A stretch of 64,000 nt of DNA from Loktanella sp. Alg231-35 (GCF_900143545.1 NZ_FREV01000007.1:62001-126000); one strand, 5' to 3'; positions 45,663 through 55,402 are shown, numbered from the stretch's first letter. Notes: generated by a model not told the origin, from the sequence alone. Translations and numbers: made by a program.

Positions 45663-46139
45663 CTACCCGTCAGCAGCGTCCGGCGCGGGGCCAGCAATAT
45701 CAGTAACCAAACCGATGTCAGAAAAACCACCGGCATTCAGCAACCCCATGATCTGGGCCACACGGTTCCAATCGTTGCGGCCATCGGCGCGCAGGAAAAT
45801 CTTGTCGCTGGTGCGCTCGGCGGCGATCGCTTGCAAGCGGGCCACAAGCGTGTCTTCGGGGGTGTCCGTTTCCTGGATCATCACACGGCCATCATCTGTA
45901 ATGGTGACGGTCAGCGGCTCTTCCTCATCGCCCGGCAATGCGGTGGCAGAGGTTTCTGGCAATTGGACGGGAACACCAACCACAGACAAAGGAGCGGCCA
46001 CCATGAAGATGATCAGCAGCACCAGCATAACGTCAACAAAAGGCGTGACGTTGATCTCTGACATCGGCTGTCCGCGGCGGGACCGGCGACGGCGGCGTCT
46101 GCCCCCGTCATCGCCTGATTTCATCACTCCGGCACCCAT
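45663..46139 (-). CDS. tolR: TolR proton-motive-force subunit (ExbD family)
   Basis: A 158-residue inner-membrane protein with a strongly basic N-terminus (RRRRRRSRRGQ), one membrane helix (about 34-53) bearing the conserved Asp36 in PFVDVMLVLLIIFM, and a periplasmic ExbD/TolR domain. Asp36 is the proton-coupling residue. It pairs with TolQ to drive TolA. Its ATG is 2 bp after the tolQ stop, and its stop lies 3 bp before tolA. Confidence 0.96.
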   Translation of the reverse strand: MGAGVMKSGDDGGRRRRRRSRRGQPMSEINVTPFVDVMLVLLIIFMVAAPLSVVGVPVQLPETSATALPGDEEEPLTVTITDDGRVMIQETDTPEDTLVARLQAIAAERTSDKIFLRADGRNDWNRVAQIMGLLNAGGFSDIGLVTDIAGPAPDAADG

Positions 46140-46141
46140 GA

Positions 46142-46816
46142 TCAGCTATCCAACTGGCGGCTGAGGATGGTGGCAAACTCATCGGCAAAAGCCTCATACC
46201 CCCCAACGATCCGATCGCTGTCGGCCGAAAATTTGTTGTAATAGATAACAGCCGGAATAGCGGCCAGCAGGCCCAAACCGGTCGCCAGCAAAGCCTCGGC
46301 GATGCCAGGAGCGACCACGGCAAGGTTGGTGGTTTGCGCCTCTGCGATTTCGATAAAGGCATTCATGATGCCCCAGACGGTGCCGAATAGACCAACAAAG
46401 GGTGCCGTTGAACCGACGGTCGCCAAAACGGGCAGGCCCTTTTGCAGACGCGAGGCCTCTTTGGCGATGGCCACATCCATGGATCGATCAATCCGGGCCG
46501 TAGCCCCGGCGATCAACCCTCCGTCCTGCCTGTGCGACCTGCGCCATTCGGTCATGCCGGACGCAAATATCTTTTCGGATTGCCCATCGGGGTCGGCGCC
46601 AATCTGATCAAAAAGCGCGTCCAGCGGCTCTCCCGACCAGAAGGACCGATCAAAGATGTCCGCCTCAGCGCGGGCTTTGCGATATTGGATGGTCTTGTCG
46701 ATGATCACGGCCCAGCACCAAATTGAGGCTGCAATCAGCATGATCATGACGATTTTTACGGTAATTGTGGCGCGCGCGAATAGCGCCCACATGGTGAATT
46801 CCTGTGCTGCTTCCAT
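46142..46816 (-). CDS. tolQ: TolQ proton channel subunit (MotA/TolQ/ExbB family)
   Basis: An inner-membrane protein of about 224 residues with three membrane helices (about 17-37, 122-150 and 164-190) and the MotA/TolQ/ExbB domain. TVGSTAPFVGLFGTVWGIMNAF is the family signature. The start is ATG 46816 (MEAAQEFTMWALF), which matches TolQ N-termini; the frame is open to 46897. It lies about 113 bp after ybgC and is directly followed by tolR. Confidence 0.95.
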   Translation of the reverse strand: MEAAQEFTMWALFARATITVKIVMIMLIAASIWCWAVIIDKTIQYRKARAEADIFDRSFWSGEPLDALFDQIGADPDGQSEKIFASGMTEWRRSHRQDGGLIAGATARIDRSMDVAIAKEASRLQKGLPVLATVGSTAPFVGLFGTVWGIMNAFIEIAEAQTTNLAVVAPGIAEALLATGLGLLAAIPAVIYYNKFSADSDRIVGGYEAFADEFATILSRQLDS

Positions 46817-46929
46817 ATGCCTGCTCTGCCTGTTGGCCCGGTTTTGGGCTCTGATTAAGTCAGACGTTACCGCACCTGCGCGCAGAAATCCAACCAATCC
46901 GGCATCACATCTGCGAAAACGTCAGGTTT

Positions 46930-47316
46930 TTATGGGGCTAGACGGCGGATTGCCGCTGGCAAGCGCGCCGGTGTGCCCGTTGCGGTCATGCAAATGATGG
47001 TGACAAGGGTCGAAAACAGCAGCACATCATCCCGCTTCACATCCTGCCTGACAACCATGCGGGCACCAGAACCGGGCTGCATCACCGTCTCGACCACCAA
47101 TTCATCATCATAGTGGGCCGGGGCCAGATAGTCGGCCTCGACCCGGCGGACAGCAAAGACCAGCCCGTCGGCCTTCATCTGCTTTTGATCAACGCCAAGG
47201 TCGCGGACCCATTCACTGCGCGCCCGTTCGATGAATTTCAGGTAATTGGCATAATAAACAATGCCCGCCAGATCAGTGTCTTCGTAGTAGACGCGCAAGG
47301 GAAAGCTGTGGGTCAT
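46930..47316 (-). CDS. ybgC: Tol-Pal associated acyl-CoA thioesterase YbgC
   Basis: A 128-residue hot-dog fold thioesterase that hydrolyses short-chain acyl-CoA or acyl-ACP and accompanies tol-pal genes. The active-site segment VYYEDTDLAGIVYYANYLKF (9-28) carries the catalytic Asp, and FIERARSEW continues the helix. The length is normal. Its ATG overlaps the stop of the upstream uncharacterised gene by four bases. Confidence 0.95.
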   Translation of the reverse strand: MTHSFPLRVYYEDTDLAGIVYYANYLKFIERARSEWVRDLGVDQKQMKADGLVFAVRRVEADYLAPAHYDDELVVETVMQPGSGARMVVRQDVKRDDVLLFSTLVTIICMTATGTPARLPAAIRRLAP

Positions 47317-47942
47317 AAGTGTGCTGTGACCCGCGCCGCCAATCGCAAGGCGTGGCTGGCATCCTGTGTGGCCGCAGGCATCACCGGATCATAGGCGGCA
47401 CGTACAACATCGGCGATCTCGGGGCGCAACACGGTGTTGCCGTCGATCATGGCCAGAGGGGGTGTTTCATCAAAGGCCGTGTCGGACCACAACAGGATCG
47501 TCTGCACAGCCTGGCTTAGTGCCAGCGTATCGGCGGCAACCTGCGCCATATGCGCGTCCAATCGCAAAAACACAAAGGCCGCCCGAATTGCGCCCGCCTC
47601 ATCAAAACGGAAAATCCGATACTGATTGGCATCTGCCTTTTGCAATTTGGCAACCAAAGGGCCCAGATCAGGAACCAGTTGATCCAGATGCGGGACCTGA
47701 GGCAATTCCGCCCAGTCCCGGCAGAAAAAGATCATCAGGTTGGCGCCCAGCTCCGGGTCAGTTTCGGCTATCTTGTGATTGGCCAGTGTAACGACCGCCT
47801 CGATCGCGCCTTTGAACACGCCTAGCGTGGCATCATCGACACCAAACACAACAGGCACCATCGGGCGGCCCCAACGGGCAAAGACATAAGCACCATCCGC
47901 ACGGGTAAAGAGCTTTGCGATATCGCGATTTTCTATGTCCAT
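47313..47942 (-). CDS. Conserved protein of unknown function between ruvB and ybgC
   Basis: A protein of about 209 residues that I cannot assign. It appears soluble, with alternating hydrophobic strands such as YVFARWGRPMVPVVFGVDD (about 21-39), NLMIFFCRDWAELP near 68-81 and an Ala-rich C-terminal helix region. No catalytic motif is clear. It is tightly locked between two core genes: the stop overlaps ybgC by four bases. The frame begins at a GTG (47975) overlapping the ruvB stop in GTGA, while ATG 47942 has GGAAG just before it and was preferred. The position suggests a housekeeping role in this order. Confidence 0.8.
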   Translation of the reverse strand: MDIENRDIAKLFTRADGAYVFARWGRPMVPVVFGVDDATLGVFKGAIEAVVTLANHKIAETDPELGANLMIFFCRDWAELPQVPHLDQLVPDLGPLVAKLQKADANQYRIFRFDEAGAIRAAFVFLRLDAHMAQVAADTLALSQAVQTILLWSDTAFDETPPLAMIDGNTVLRPEIADVVRAAYDPVMPAATQDASHALRLAARVTAHL

Positions 47943-47971
47943 TCCAACTTCCACCGGTGGCATCCGTCCCG

Positions 47972-48991
47972 TCACCCAAATAAATCCGTTTGCGACTTGG
48001 GCGCATCCAGCCCCAAATGCGCCCAGGCCGCCCGCGCGAGCATGCGCCCTCGCGGCGTGCGCTGGATCAGCCCCTTTTGCAGCAGATAGGGCTCTATCAC
48101 GTCTTCCAGACTGTCGCGGCTTTCCGACAAGGCGGCCGAGAGCGTTTCAACGCCCACCGGCCCCCCGCCATAGCTTTCCGCGATCAAACGCAGATAGCGC
48201 CGGTCGGCATTATCCAGACCCAGATGGTCCACACCCAAACGGGTCAGCGCACGATCTGCGATCGCTTGCGTGACAGTGCCATCCCCCTCAACAATCGCAA
48301 AGTCCACGACGCGGCGCAGCAGGCGCCCGGCGATGCGCGGCGTGCCACGGGCACGGCGCGCAATTTCGCGTGCACCTGTGTCAGAGGCTGGCGCGCCTAA
48401 CAGACGCGCACCACGTGTGACAATCTCATGCAACTCGTCTTCAGAATAGAACTCCAGCCGTGTCGGAATGCCAAAGCGGTCGCGCAGCGGCGTCGTCAGC
48501 AACCCCATGCGTGTGGTGGCCCCGACAAGCGTGAAGGGCTGCAACTCGATGCGCACGGTGCGCGCGGCGGGACCTTCGCCGATCACCAGATCAAGCTCAA
48601 AATCCTCCAAAGCAGGATAAAGCACCTCTTCCACTGCGGGGTTCAGCCGGTGAATTTCGTCGATGAACAGCACATCTCGGGCTTCGAGATTGGTCAGGAT
48701 TGCAGCCAGATCACCCGCCTTGGCCAAGACAGGGCCCGAAGTCATCCGAAAATTGACACCCAATTCGCGCGCCATGATCTGCGCCAACGTGGTTTTACCC
48801 AAACCGGGCGGGCCGTGAAACAATGTATGATCCATCGCTTCACCGCGCCTGCGGGCACTTTCGATAAAGACCGAGAGGTTCGCCCGCGCAGCCTGTTGCC
48901 CGATGAATGCATCCAGCGTCTGCGGGCGCAGCGCGCGGTCGGCATCTTCGGGTTGCGGCTCGGGGCGCAGGGTTGGGTCAGGTTGATCCAT
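47972..48991 (-). CDS. ruvB: Holliday junction branch-migration ATPase RuvB
   Basis: A 339-residue AAA motor that drives branch migration with RuvA. Walker A is GPPGLGKT (60-67), and Walker B/DEIH lies in [12 protein letters not shown] near 108-119. [18 protein letters not shown] (about 154-171) is the sensor and arginine-finger region, and [17 protein letters not shown] is the C-terminal winged-helix signature. It follows ruvA by about 9 bp. Confidence 0.98.
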   Translation of the reverse strand: MDQPDPTLRPEPQPEDADRALRPQTLDAFIGQQAARANLSVFIESARRRGEAMDHTLFHGPPGLGKTTLAQIMARELGVNFRMTSGPVLAKAGDLAAILTNLEARDVLFIDEIHRLNPAVEEVLYPALEDFELDLVIGEGPAARTVRIELQPFTLVGATTRMGLLTTPLRDRFGIPTRLEFYSEDELHEIVTRGARLLGAPASDTGAREIARRARGTPRIAGRLLRRVVDFAIVEGDGTVTQAIADRALTRLGVDHLGLDNADRRYLRLIAESYGGGPVGVETLSAALSESRDSLEDVIEPYLLQKGLIQRTPRGRMLARAAWAHLGLDAPKSQTDLFG

Positions 48992-49000
48992 GGCTTACCC

Positions 49001-49660
49001 CTACCCCTTTGGTGCAAGCAGCTTCAAGGCGGCACGGATCAGCGCCGATGTGTCGGCGTCAGGGGCCGCGCCCGCAGCTTCGGCCACAGCACTTGCTGCC
49101 TCACCGGGTGCATAGCCCAGATTGCCAAGGGCAGAGAGCGCCTCGGCTTGTGCCGGATTGGCTTTGCGCACGGATGCCTGGCGGGGCGGCCTGGGGGCGT
49201 CAGGCTCTATCACATCTTCACCCTGCGCCTCGGCCAATGTGCCACCCATCGCCATAACAGCCGGTGCTTTGTCCTTAAGTTCAATCGTGACGCGTTGGGC
49301 AGTCTTAGGGCCGACGCCCTTGGCCTTTGCCACAGCATTCCAGTCCCCCAAGGCAATGGCACGACTAACACCATCAGCGCCGATGGTGCCAAGGATCGCC
49401 ATCGACGCCTTGGCGCCGATCCCCTGCACGGACATCAACAGACGGTGCCATTCCTTTTCCACCAGCGTGGTGAACCCAAAAAGTTGCAGATTATCTTCAC
49501 GCACCAGCAGATCGGTAAACAGCGCCACAGCCTCGCCATTGCCGGGCAATCCGGCCATAACCCTGTCCGACACATAGACAATATATCCCACGCCACGCAC
49601 ATCGATCAGCACGTGATCCGTGGCGCGGTATTCAAGCCTGCCTGCAATCTTGCCAATCAT
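49001..49660 (-). CDS. ruvA: Holliday junction recognition protein RuvA
   Basis: A 219-residue tetrameric DNA-binding protein. It starts [12 protein letters not shown], the conserved OB-fold N-terminus. HhH motifs appear as [16 protein letters not shown] and [19 protein letters not shown] near 75-130, and the C-terminal domain that contacts RuvB ([17 protein letters not shown]) is present. The chosen ATG overlaps the ruvC stop by four bases. The longer frame to 49723 lies inside ruvC and is rejected. Confidence 0.97.
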   Translation of the reverse strand: MIGKIAGRLEYRATDHVLIDVRGVGYIVYVSDRVMAGLPGNGEAVALFTDLLVREDNLQLFGFTTLVEKEWHRLLMSVQGIGAKASMAILGTIGADGVSRAIALGDWNAVAKAKGVGPKTAQRVTIELKDKAPAVMAMGGTLAEAQGEDVIEPDAPRPPRQASVRKANPAQAEALSALGNLGYAPGEAASAVAEAAGAAPDADTSALIRAALKLLAPKG

Positions 49661-50163
49661 ACGCCCACCCTCGCCAAGGCCTGAGTCAGGCTGCCTGCGG
49701 ACTGCAGATGAAAGGCGTGGCAAATCGCAATGGCCAAAGCATCAGTGGCATCAGGCCCAGAGAGTTGCACACCGGGCAGCTGAACCTTGACCATATGGGC
49801 AACTTGCGCCTTGTCGGCATGGCCGACACCCACAACCGTCTTTTTGATAGCGTTGGGGGCGTATTCGCCTACGACCAATCCGGCCTGCGCAGGCACCAGC
49901 ATCGCTATACCCCGTGCCTGACCCAGCTTCAGCGTGCCGGCCCCGTCTTTGTTGACAAAAGTCTGTTCAACGGCTGCCGCATCAGGGGCATGCTGTTTCA
50001 ACACATCAGAAAGTTGAATGTGAAGCGACAAAAGGCGGCTGCCGAGGTCATCCCCAACCGAGCAACACACACCATTCGCAACATGCGCAATGCGCGGTCC
50101 TGCGACCTCAATCACACCCCAACCCATGTTGCGCAGGCCCGGATCAATCCCCAAAACGCGCAT
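49657..50163 (-). CDS. ruvC: Crossover junction endodeoxyribonuclease RuvC
   Basis: A 168-residue Holliday-junction resolvase. The catalytic acidic residues are in [16 protein letters not shown] (Asp7), VEQTFVNKD (Glu near 66) and [16 protein letters not shown] near 137-152. The length is normal. It is the first gene of the cluster that runs through ruvAB, ybgC, tol-pal, tilS and ftsH. Its promoter should lie in the 300-bp gap shared with the divergent DUF1127 gene. Confidence 0.97.
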   Translation of the reverse strand: MRVLGIDPGLRNMGWGVIEVAGPRIAHVANGVCCSVGDDLGSRLLSLHIQLSDVLKQHAPDAAAVEQTFVNKDGAGTLKLGQARGIAMLVPAQAGLVVGEYAPNAIKKTVVGVGHADKAQVAHMVKVQLPGVQLSGPDATDALAIAICHAFHLQSAGSLTQALARVGV

Positions 50164-50468
50164 TGCTCGCCTCTTTTCTTATTCTCTGCAATGGCACTAG
50201 CACAAAAGGCGAACAAAGACCAAGAGTGTTCAGAACAGGTGCAATTTGGAGGGCTTGCCCCACGTGGGCCAAATTCGCCTCTTTCCTGCTCAAAAACGAC
50301 ACCGGTAACCCATTGTAAAATATAACCTTATGGCATTTTCTGCTCAAAAATGAGGCATGCTGAAAACGCATACGACCCATGCCAAAATGGCACTGGTACA
50401 CGGTGATCTTCCGCACTACGTGCAGATTATCGAACAAACGGCTGCGATGCAGCCCCAACCTAAGGAAC
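50164..50468. promoter_or_regulatory. Structured divergent intergenic region (ruvC / DUF1127)
   Basis: About 305 bp without a gene, between divergent ruvC and the DUF1127 gene. It holds a nested inverted repeat with outer arms AATTTGG (50243-50249) and CCAAATT (50269-50275) around a perfect 10-bp palindrome CCCACGTGGG (50258-50267). It also has a direct repeat CTGCTCAAAAA (near 50286 and 50340) and a possible -10 TATAAC at 50321-50326. TGCCAAAATGGCA near 50381-50393 is another small inverted repeat. It probably contains both promoters and a structured leader for the small gene. Confidence 0.45.
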
Positions 50469-50684
50469 ATGGCAATGGCCGCTTTTGACACATCCCGCCC
50501 CTCCCTCGGCCTCTCCGCAGGTCGCATCTCTGGCTTCTTCATCAACATGTTTGGCACCGTTGCCGCATGGAACGATGCACGCATCACACGCAACTCTCTG
50601 TCCAAGCTCAGCGCACGCGAGCTGGACGATATCGGTCTGTCATTTGGTGACATCGATTCAGTTGCAACACGGAACGTTCGCTAA
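50469..50684 (+). CDS. Small DUF1127 protein
   Basis: A 71-residue protein whose C-terminal half (about 37-66: WNDARITRNSLSKLSARELDDIGLSFGDI) is a DUF1127 domain, with the typical arginine- and leucine-rich helix ending in LSARELDDIGLS. The start at ATG 50469 is supported by AAGGA four bases upstream; the open frame from 50379 is not needed. Proteins with this domain in Rhodobacterales are small stress-related RNA-binding or regulatory proteins; the role here is inferred. It stands alone and ends at a strong bidirectional terminator. Confidence 0.88.
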   Translation: MAMAAFDTSRPSLGLSAGRISGFFINMFGTVAAWNDARITRNSLSKLSARELDDIGLSFGDIDSVATRNVR

Positions 50685-50708
50685 ATCAAACGACCCCCAC
50701 CAACAAAG

Positions 50709-50740
50709 AAAGGCCGCGCTAATTCAAGCGCGGCCTTTTC
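50709..50740. terminator. Bidirectional intrinsic terminator
   Basis: An 11-12 bp stem AAAGGCCGCGCT / AGCGCGGCCTTTT with a 6-base loop. T runs follow on both strands, so it can end both the DUF1127 gene and the convergent small membrane protein gene. Confidence 0.9.
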
Positions 50741-50758
50741 TTTTGCAATGCCAAAAAC

Positions 50759-51103
50759 TTACTGCGGCAGGATTGTCTGAATACCCTGGGCCACAAAAGT
50801 TGTCGCAACATCGGGTTGCATGATCCATGCGCCAGCCTGTTCCATCACGGTGCCACCTTGCAGGGCTGCCACACGATCAGCATAAGCTGCTTCGCCGAGG
50901 TAGGCGAAAAGAAAACCTTTGAAGAGGAAGCCCAAGAAGAGCACGACAATCAGCCCCTTGAGCGGGAACCGCGGGCGATACATCCGTGGGCGCGCAACGA
51001 TCAGGCCGTCAGCATTGACAGTCTTCACGGCACCATTGGCCATTTTTTCATGACGGCGCACGATGCGCTTTAGTCGTTTGTCGAATGGAACGTTGGCCTG
51101 CAC
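50759..51103 (-). CDS. Small membrane protein, function unknown
   Basis: A 114-residue protein with a basic N-terminal region (KRLKRIVRRHEKM), one central membrane helix (about 54-74: FPLKGLIVVLFLGFLFKGFLF) and a C-terminal periplasmic part of about 40 residues with AALQGGTVMEQAGAWIMQPD. The GTG at 51103 is chosen because GGAGGA lies exactly in ribosome-site position before it; the longer frame to 51130 would read through that site. I do not recognise a family. It is alone, convergent with the DUF1127 gene and downstream of prmA on the same strand by about 100 bp. Confidence 0.75.
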   Translation of the reverse strand: MQANVPFDKRLKRIVRRHEKMANGAVKTVNADGLIVARPRMYRPRFPLKGLIVVLFLGFLFKGFLFAYLGEAAYADRVAALQGGTVMEQAGAWIMQPDVATTFVAQGIQTILPQ

Positions 51104-51204
51104 CTTGGATCCTCCAATAAAAAAAATCACACTTCACTAACAATGGCTACAAGATCACTAATGTTTCGTAACCAAACAAGGTATTTTTGTTTTACGCCAA
51201 AAGA

Positions 51205-52089
51205 TCAGCCTGAAATAGGTGTCTTTTTGCCTAGGGTTAGCGTTGTCCAGTCAACAATAACCCGCTTTTTAATAAGATTGAACCCATTTCGTTCATAAAT
51301 ACCGATCACATCATCGGCCTGCTCATTCAAAATTCCTGAGAGAATCGCATAACCCCCGGCCTTCAAATGACGCCCCATATCGGGCGCCAGAGCCACCAGC
51401 GGCGCCTTAAGGATGTTTGCAAACACAAGGTCATAAGGTCCGCCATTGCTCAGCTCTGGCGCGTCAAAGCCGGGGGCGACCACACAGCTAACCCGGCTGT
51501 CCAGACCATTGCTGATGACGTTGGCCGCAGCGACCTCAACCGCGACCGGATCGATGTCACTGGCCAAAACAAAATCTGGCAGAACTTTGGCGGCAGCCAT
51601 CGCCAACACAGCCGTGCCACATCCGATGTCAAGGATCTTGCCGCCCGCAAATCCATCCGCCAGCACGGCATCAAACGCCTCTAGGCATCCTTTGGTCGTG
51701 CCGTGATGCCCAGTCCCAAACGCCATCGCCGCATCAATCAGGAGCGGCACGCAATCTGCCGGAACCTTATCGGCGTCATGGCTGCCATAGACAAAGAACC
51801 GCCCGGCGCTCACTGGTGACAACTCGCGCTGCACCTTGGACACCCAATCTTGTTCGGGGATATCTGAGATAGTGAAGGGTTTGGCTTGAAACAGCGCCGA
51901 CAATACCGCCAATGCGCCAGCATCCGGTCTATCTGTGAAATAGGCCCCCACTTCCCAAAGGCCAGAGCCGTCTTCGATTTCAAAGACACCAACACCCGTT
52001 GGCTCCGGCGTCAGGTCTTCCAGGGCCTCAGCAAGCTGATAAGCCGCATCCTCGCCTGTCATTGTTGTCAGCGCGCTATAGGTGATCAT
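51205..52089 (-). CDS. prmA: Ribosomal protein L11 methyltransferase
   Basis: A 294-residue SAM-dependent methyltransferase that methylates ribosomal protein L11. The C-terminal Rossmann domain has AFGTGHHGTT (123-132), which matches the PrmA substrate/SAM loop, and the SAM motif LDIGCGTAVLA (153-163). FANILKAPLVALAP near 226-239 contains the N-I-L motif related to NPPY-type catalysis. The N-terminal L11-binding domain is present. No operon partner is obvious; the next gene starts about 30 bp upstream on the same strand. Confidence 0.94.
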   Translation of the reverse strand: MITYSALTTMTGEDAAYQLAEALEDLTPEPTGVGVFEIEDGSGLWEVGAYFTDRPDAGALAVLSALFQAKPFTISDIPEQDWVSKVQRELSPVSAGRFFVYGSHDADKVPADCVPLLIDAAMAFGTGHHGTTKGCLEAFDAVLADGFAGGKILDIGCGTAVLAMAAAKVLPDFVLASDIDPVAVEVAAANVISNGLDSRVSCVVAPGFDAPELSNGGPYDLVFANILKAPLVALAPDMGRHLKAGGYAILSGILNEQADDVIGIYERNGFNLIKKRVIVDWTTLTLGKKTPISG

Positions 52090-52119
52090 AACAAGGCCCT
52101 TTCGCCGGTTTGGCTTCGG

Positions 52120-52914
52120 TTAGGCTTTGGCACGCAGACCGTCAAGCAGATCGGTCCGCGCCCTGATCAGCGCGACCACCTCTTTGGCCCATTCGGCATA
52201 AACCTCGGGGCCGGGATGAAACCCGTCCTCGGCCATGTTGTGCGGACCAAGCCCAAGATCGATACGCACGTTCGCACTGTTCGGCAGTGTATCGACCAGC
52301 GCCCGCAACCGGCGGTCAAAGCGCGCCGCCTGCCGCCCCAGCACCCAACGTACCGGATGGGGCAACAGCGGGAACTGTTCGACCGGAGGCAGGCCCGAGA
52401 CAATGACAAAGGGATCGTCAAACCGCGTACGCAGCCCTGCAATTAATGCAGATTGCCCGCGCAGGAATTTATGCAATGACACCAACTTGGTCACGTCATT
52501 GACGCCCAACGCGGTGACCACCACGTCAAAACCGCCCTCTGGCATCTCATCAAGCCAGCCCACTACGTCCCAGGTGCGGGCACCCGATTTGGCAACCAGC
52601 TCAAACGACACGGTGCAATGCGGCGCAAGACGCTGGGCGATCTGGCCGATCAAAGCGTCGTCCAAGGTTTCTGTTCCGATCCCAAGTGCCGAGGAATCCC
52701 CGATCACCAACAACCGCAATGGCGGTCCTGCCCCGATGGTTCCTTTGCGGTCACCTTCGGGGTCGGGAAGCGTGATGACATTTCTGCGCAGGTAAGCCGC
52801 CTGTGCCAGCAGGACAGGCATCAGCAATGCCCTGATCAACAGCTCCAATGCATGTTTGCGTGTCAGACGCCCACACCAATCGGGCAAGTGACCCCGGTGC
52901 CACCGATCCCACAA
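52120..52914 (-). CDS. SGNH/GDSL-type hydrolase
   Basis: A lipase/esterase-type enzyme with the SGNH blocks: block [10 protein letters not shown] with the catalytic Ser near residue 74-75, block III GVND near 146, and block V with DGFHPG carrying the catalytic His. A hydrophobic N-terminal stretch (about 23-42) is probably a signal anchor. The first ~17 codons overlap the end of msrA, so the real start may be one of several TTG/ATG codons just downstream, such as TTG 52848. The substrate (acyl ester or carbohydrate ester) is unknown. Confidence 0.82.
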   Translation of the reverse strand: MWDRWHRGHLPDWCGRLTRKHALELLIRALLMPVLLAQAAYLRRNVITLPDPEGDRKGTIGAGPPLRLLVIGDSSALGIGTETLDDALIGQIAQRLAPHCTVSFELVAKSGARTWDVVGWLDEMPEGGFDVVVTALGVNDVTKLVSLHKFLRGQSALIAGLRTRFDDPFVIVSGLPPVEQFPLLPHPVRWVLGRQAARFDRRLRALVDTLPNSANVRIDLGLGPHNMAEDGFHPGPEVYAEWAKEVVALIRARTDLLDGLRAKA

Positions 52915-53513
52915 TAGCCCGCCGGGTTTTTGGACAGATATTGCTGATGGTAGTCTTCGGCAAAATAGAACGTCGGCGCATCAATGATTTCGGTCGTAAT
53001 CACTGCGTACCCGGCCTCAGACAGGCGTGGGGCAAAGGCTGATTTGGAGGCCTCTGCCGCGGCCATTTGCGCGGCAGAATAGGTATAGATACCCGAGCGA
53101 TACTGCGTGCCCGCATCATTGCCTTGCCGCATGCCTTGGGTCGGGTCATGCCCTTCCCAGAATACCTGCAACAGTTGGTCATAGGAGATTACTGCCGGGT
53201 CATAGATCACACGAACAACCTCGTTATGGCCGGTTTTACCAGAGCAGACCTCTTCATAGGTGGCATTCGGGGTATGGCCACCGGCATAGCCGACCATCGT
53301 CGACTGCACGCCGTCCAGCTTCCAGAACATGCGCTCGACACCCCAGAAACAGCCCATACCAAACATGGCTTCTTCCATGCCCGCAGGCACCTCACCCGTC
53401 AGAGCGTTACCAAACACGTGGTGAGTGTCAGCGGTCGGGATAGCTTGGGCGCGACCCGGCAATGCAGCATCTTGCGCTACCATTTCAGATTTTGAGCGGT
53501 TCATGAAAAACAT
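52863..53513 (-). CDS. msrA: Peptide methionine sulfoxide reductase MsrA
   Basis: A 216-residue enzyme that reduces methionine-S-sulfoxide in proteins. The active-site motif is GCFWG at 54-58 with Cys55 as nucleophile, and [17 protein letters not shown] follows. Two further cysteines near the C-terminus ([12 protein letters not shown]) are the recycling pair, as in the two-cysteine MsrA types. ATG 53513 lies behind GGAGG. The N-terminal 45 residues are a usual extension in this class. Confidence 0.95.
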   Translation of the reverse strand: MFFMNRSKSEMVAQDAALPGRAQAIPTADTHHVFGNALTGEVPAGMEEAMFGMGCFWGVERMFWKLDGVQSTMVGYAGGHTPNATYEEVCSGKTGHNEVVRVIYDPAVISYDQLLQVFWEGHDPTQGMRQGNDAGTQYRSGIYTYSAAQMAAAEASKSAFAPRLSEAGYAVITTEIIDAPTFYFAEDYHQQYLSKNPAGYCGIGGTGVTCPIGVGV

Positions 53514-53566
53514 CTGTGTGCCTCCTATCAGAGTTACCCAAGATATAGCATTGACCGACGCATTTA

Positions 53567-54796
53567 CTACTCTGCCGCAGCCAAAAGGCGGTGCTGGAAC
53601 ACGGTCTCGTGTCCAGGGGCGGGATGGCGTGGGATCAGAAGCGACAGCAAGAGCGATACAATAGCCATGCAGGCTGCCATCAAGAACACCAGCCCCGGCG
53701 ACTGCAGCCAGACATAGCCAAGCAGCGCTGGCAGAAAGACAGCAGCGATATGGTTGATGGTGAAGGCAACAGCGGCTGTTGGTGCAATATCCTGCGGATC
53801 AGCGATTTTCTGAAAGTAGGTCTTGATCGCCAGAGCAAGGCTAAAGAACAGGTGGTTTACGATATAGAGTATCGTCGCCAGCAAGACGCCCCAACCAAAG
53901 TAATACAGACCGCCATAGGCAAAAAACACCAAACACAGGCCAACATATTCAAAGATCAGCGCTTTGCGCTCTCCAAAGAACTGCACCAGACCACCCAACA
54001 GCGGGGCGACAAACATGTTGATCAACAAGGTGATCATGAAAAGCTTAGTGATATCATCCACGTCAAAGCCAAACAGCTCGACCATCATGAAACCCGCGAA
54101 GACAACAAAGATCTGACGGCGCGCGCCAGACATGAATTGCAAGGCGTAGTACAGCCAATAGCGCTTGCGCAGGATCATCTTCTTGACCTGCGGATGCGGT
54201 GTCTCGAACTGCGGATAGGCAAGAAGGCAAACAGCCGCGACCACCGCCGTGAAGCCGCCCGAAAGCCAATAAACAATGTTGAAGGTCAGGTTAAAGCGGT
54301 CCCAGCTTGCCACGATCAGCAGGTAAACAACCAGCGTCGCGGCAGAGCCTGCCGACAAAATCCAGCCCAGCGTCTGCGGTGCTTTCTTTTTGTCGATCCA
54401 CTGCAATTGCAGTGATTGGTTGACGGTTTCGTAGTAGTGAAAGCCAATCGACGACAGCATGGTGACCACCAGAATGCCACCCATCTGCGGAAACTGTGCG
54501 GTCACCGCCGTAGCAGCCCCCAACATGATCAACGCCACCAACCCCAAGATTTGTTCGCGGATAAACATGATCAGGGCGATCACCCCAATAGCAAAGAAAC
54601 CAGGGATTTCGCGCACCGTGTGCAACCAGCCAATGTCGGACCCGTCAAAGTCCGCCACTTCGATCACAAAGTTATTGAGTAGCGCCGACCACGTCGCAAA
54701 GGCAATCGGCATTGCCATCGCCATCACAAACAACAGTGACGTCGGACGACGCCACAGCGGCAGCGTATGTGCGTCTTCAAGGCGGACAATCTTCAT
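53567..54796 (-). CDS. MFS transporter, substrate unknown
   Basis: A 409-residue integral membrane protein with about twelve helices and a short cytoplasmic N-terminus. A basic loop ([16 protein letters not shown], about 205-220) divides the two halves, as in the major facilitator superfamily. No substrate-specific motif stands out. It lies upstream of msrA by about 50 bp on the same strand, but this is not enough to infer a shared function. Confidence 0.82.
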   Translation of the reverse strand: MKIVRLEDAHTLPLWRRPTSLLFVMAMAMPIAFATWSALLNNFVIEVADFDGSDIGWLHTVREIPGFFAIGVIALIMFIREQILGLVALIMLGAATAVTAQFPQMGGILVVTMLSSIGFHYYETVNQSLQLQWIDKKKAPQTLGWILSAGSAATLVVYLLIVASWDRFNLTFNIVYWLSGGFTAVVAAVCLLAYPQFETPHPQVKKMILRKRYWLYYALQFMSGARRQIFVVFAGFMMVELFGFDVDDITKLFMITLLINMFVAPLLGGLVQFFGERKALIFEYVGLCLVFFAYGGLYYFGWGVLLATILYIVNHLFFSLALAIKTYFQKIADPQDIAPTAAVAFTINHIAAVFLPALLGYVWLQSPGLVFLMAACMAIVSLLLSLLIPRHPAPGHETVFQHRLLAAAE

Positions 54797-54845
54797 GGGT
54801 CCGGCTTACTGCGAATTCGGCCCAATAGCGAGGGGAGGCGTCACA

Positions 54846-55301
54846 TTAGCCGCCTAGAATCCCATCAAGATTTGAGATGATACTGATCAACAAAAGTGCG
54901 CCACAGATGATCACGGCCAGCCAGAAGACATACTGCATGATGATGGCACCGGTGCCAAAGCCGATGGCAAACAGGCCCAATGTGCGTTGTTCCTGACGAA
55001 ATAGACTGACCGCACCAAGAATGGCGGCAAGCCCGCCAAGGACAGACCCGACAACCGTCATGATCTGTGTGATGCTAAAGGCACTCTGCGGTTCAGGCGC
55101 TGGCGCTTCTTCGCCGCTGATGGCGCGTTTGGCAGAATCGCGGATTTCTGCGGCGATCTCTCCAATCGAGGTGGCCGCGCTTTGCGTTGGCGGGTCCATG
55201 ATGGCCGAGACCTGTATCGCCACAAGGGTCAGTGCAATCAGCCCGAAGATAAACCCGATCAGTCCAAAAGTCGGGCGAGGGGTCTGTGCTGTGGTGCTCA
55301 T
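54846..55301 (-). CDS. Membrane protein, function unknown
   Basis: A 151-residue protein with a membrane helix at about 13-34, a charged Ala/Glu/Pro-rich linker (about 45-72), a glycine-rich hydrophobic pair at 79-101 and 107-122, and a last helix to about 145. No recognisable domain. It lies about 100 bp downstream of fahA on the same strand and could be its last cotranscribed gene, but no role in tyrosine breakdown is suggested by its sequence. Confidence 0.7.
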   Translation of the reverse strand: MSTTAQTPRPTFGLIGFIFGLIALTLVAIQVSAIMDPPTQSAATSIGEIAAEIRDSAKRAISGEEAPAPEPQSAFSITQIMTVVGSVLGGLAAILGAVSLFRQEQRTLGLFAIGFGTGAIIMQYVFWLAVIICGALLLISIISNLDGILGG

Positions 55302-55402
55302 GTCAATGTCATCCCGCTGCAGTGCTGCAAATCTACGGTCACAATACCGACGGCAGGTGACATGGCTACCCCAGGTGGCGCGATTGCGCCGCAGTGGTGC
55401 AC

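Noticed and set aside
49661-49723. Longer N-terminus for RuvA
   Set aside because: The extension lies within the ruvC coding region, while MIGKIAGRL at 49660 is the conserved RuvA start with an ATGA overlap.
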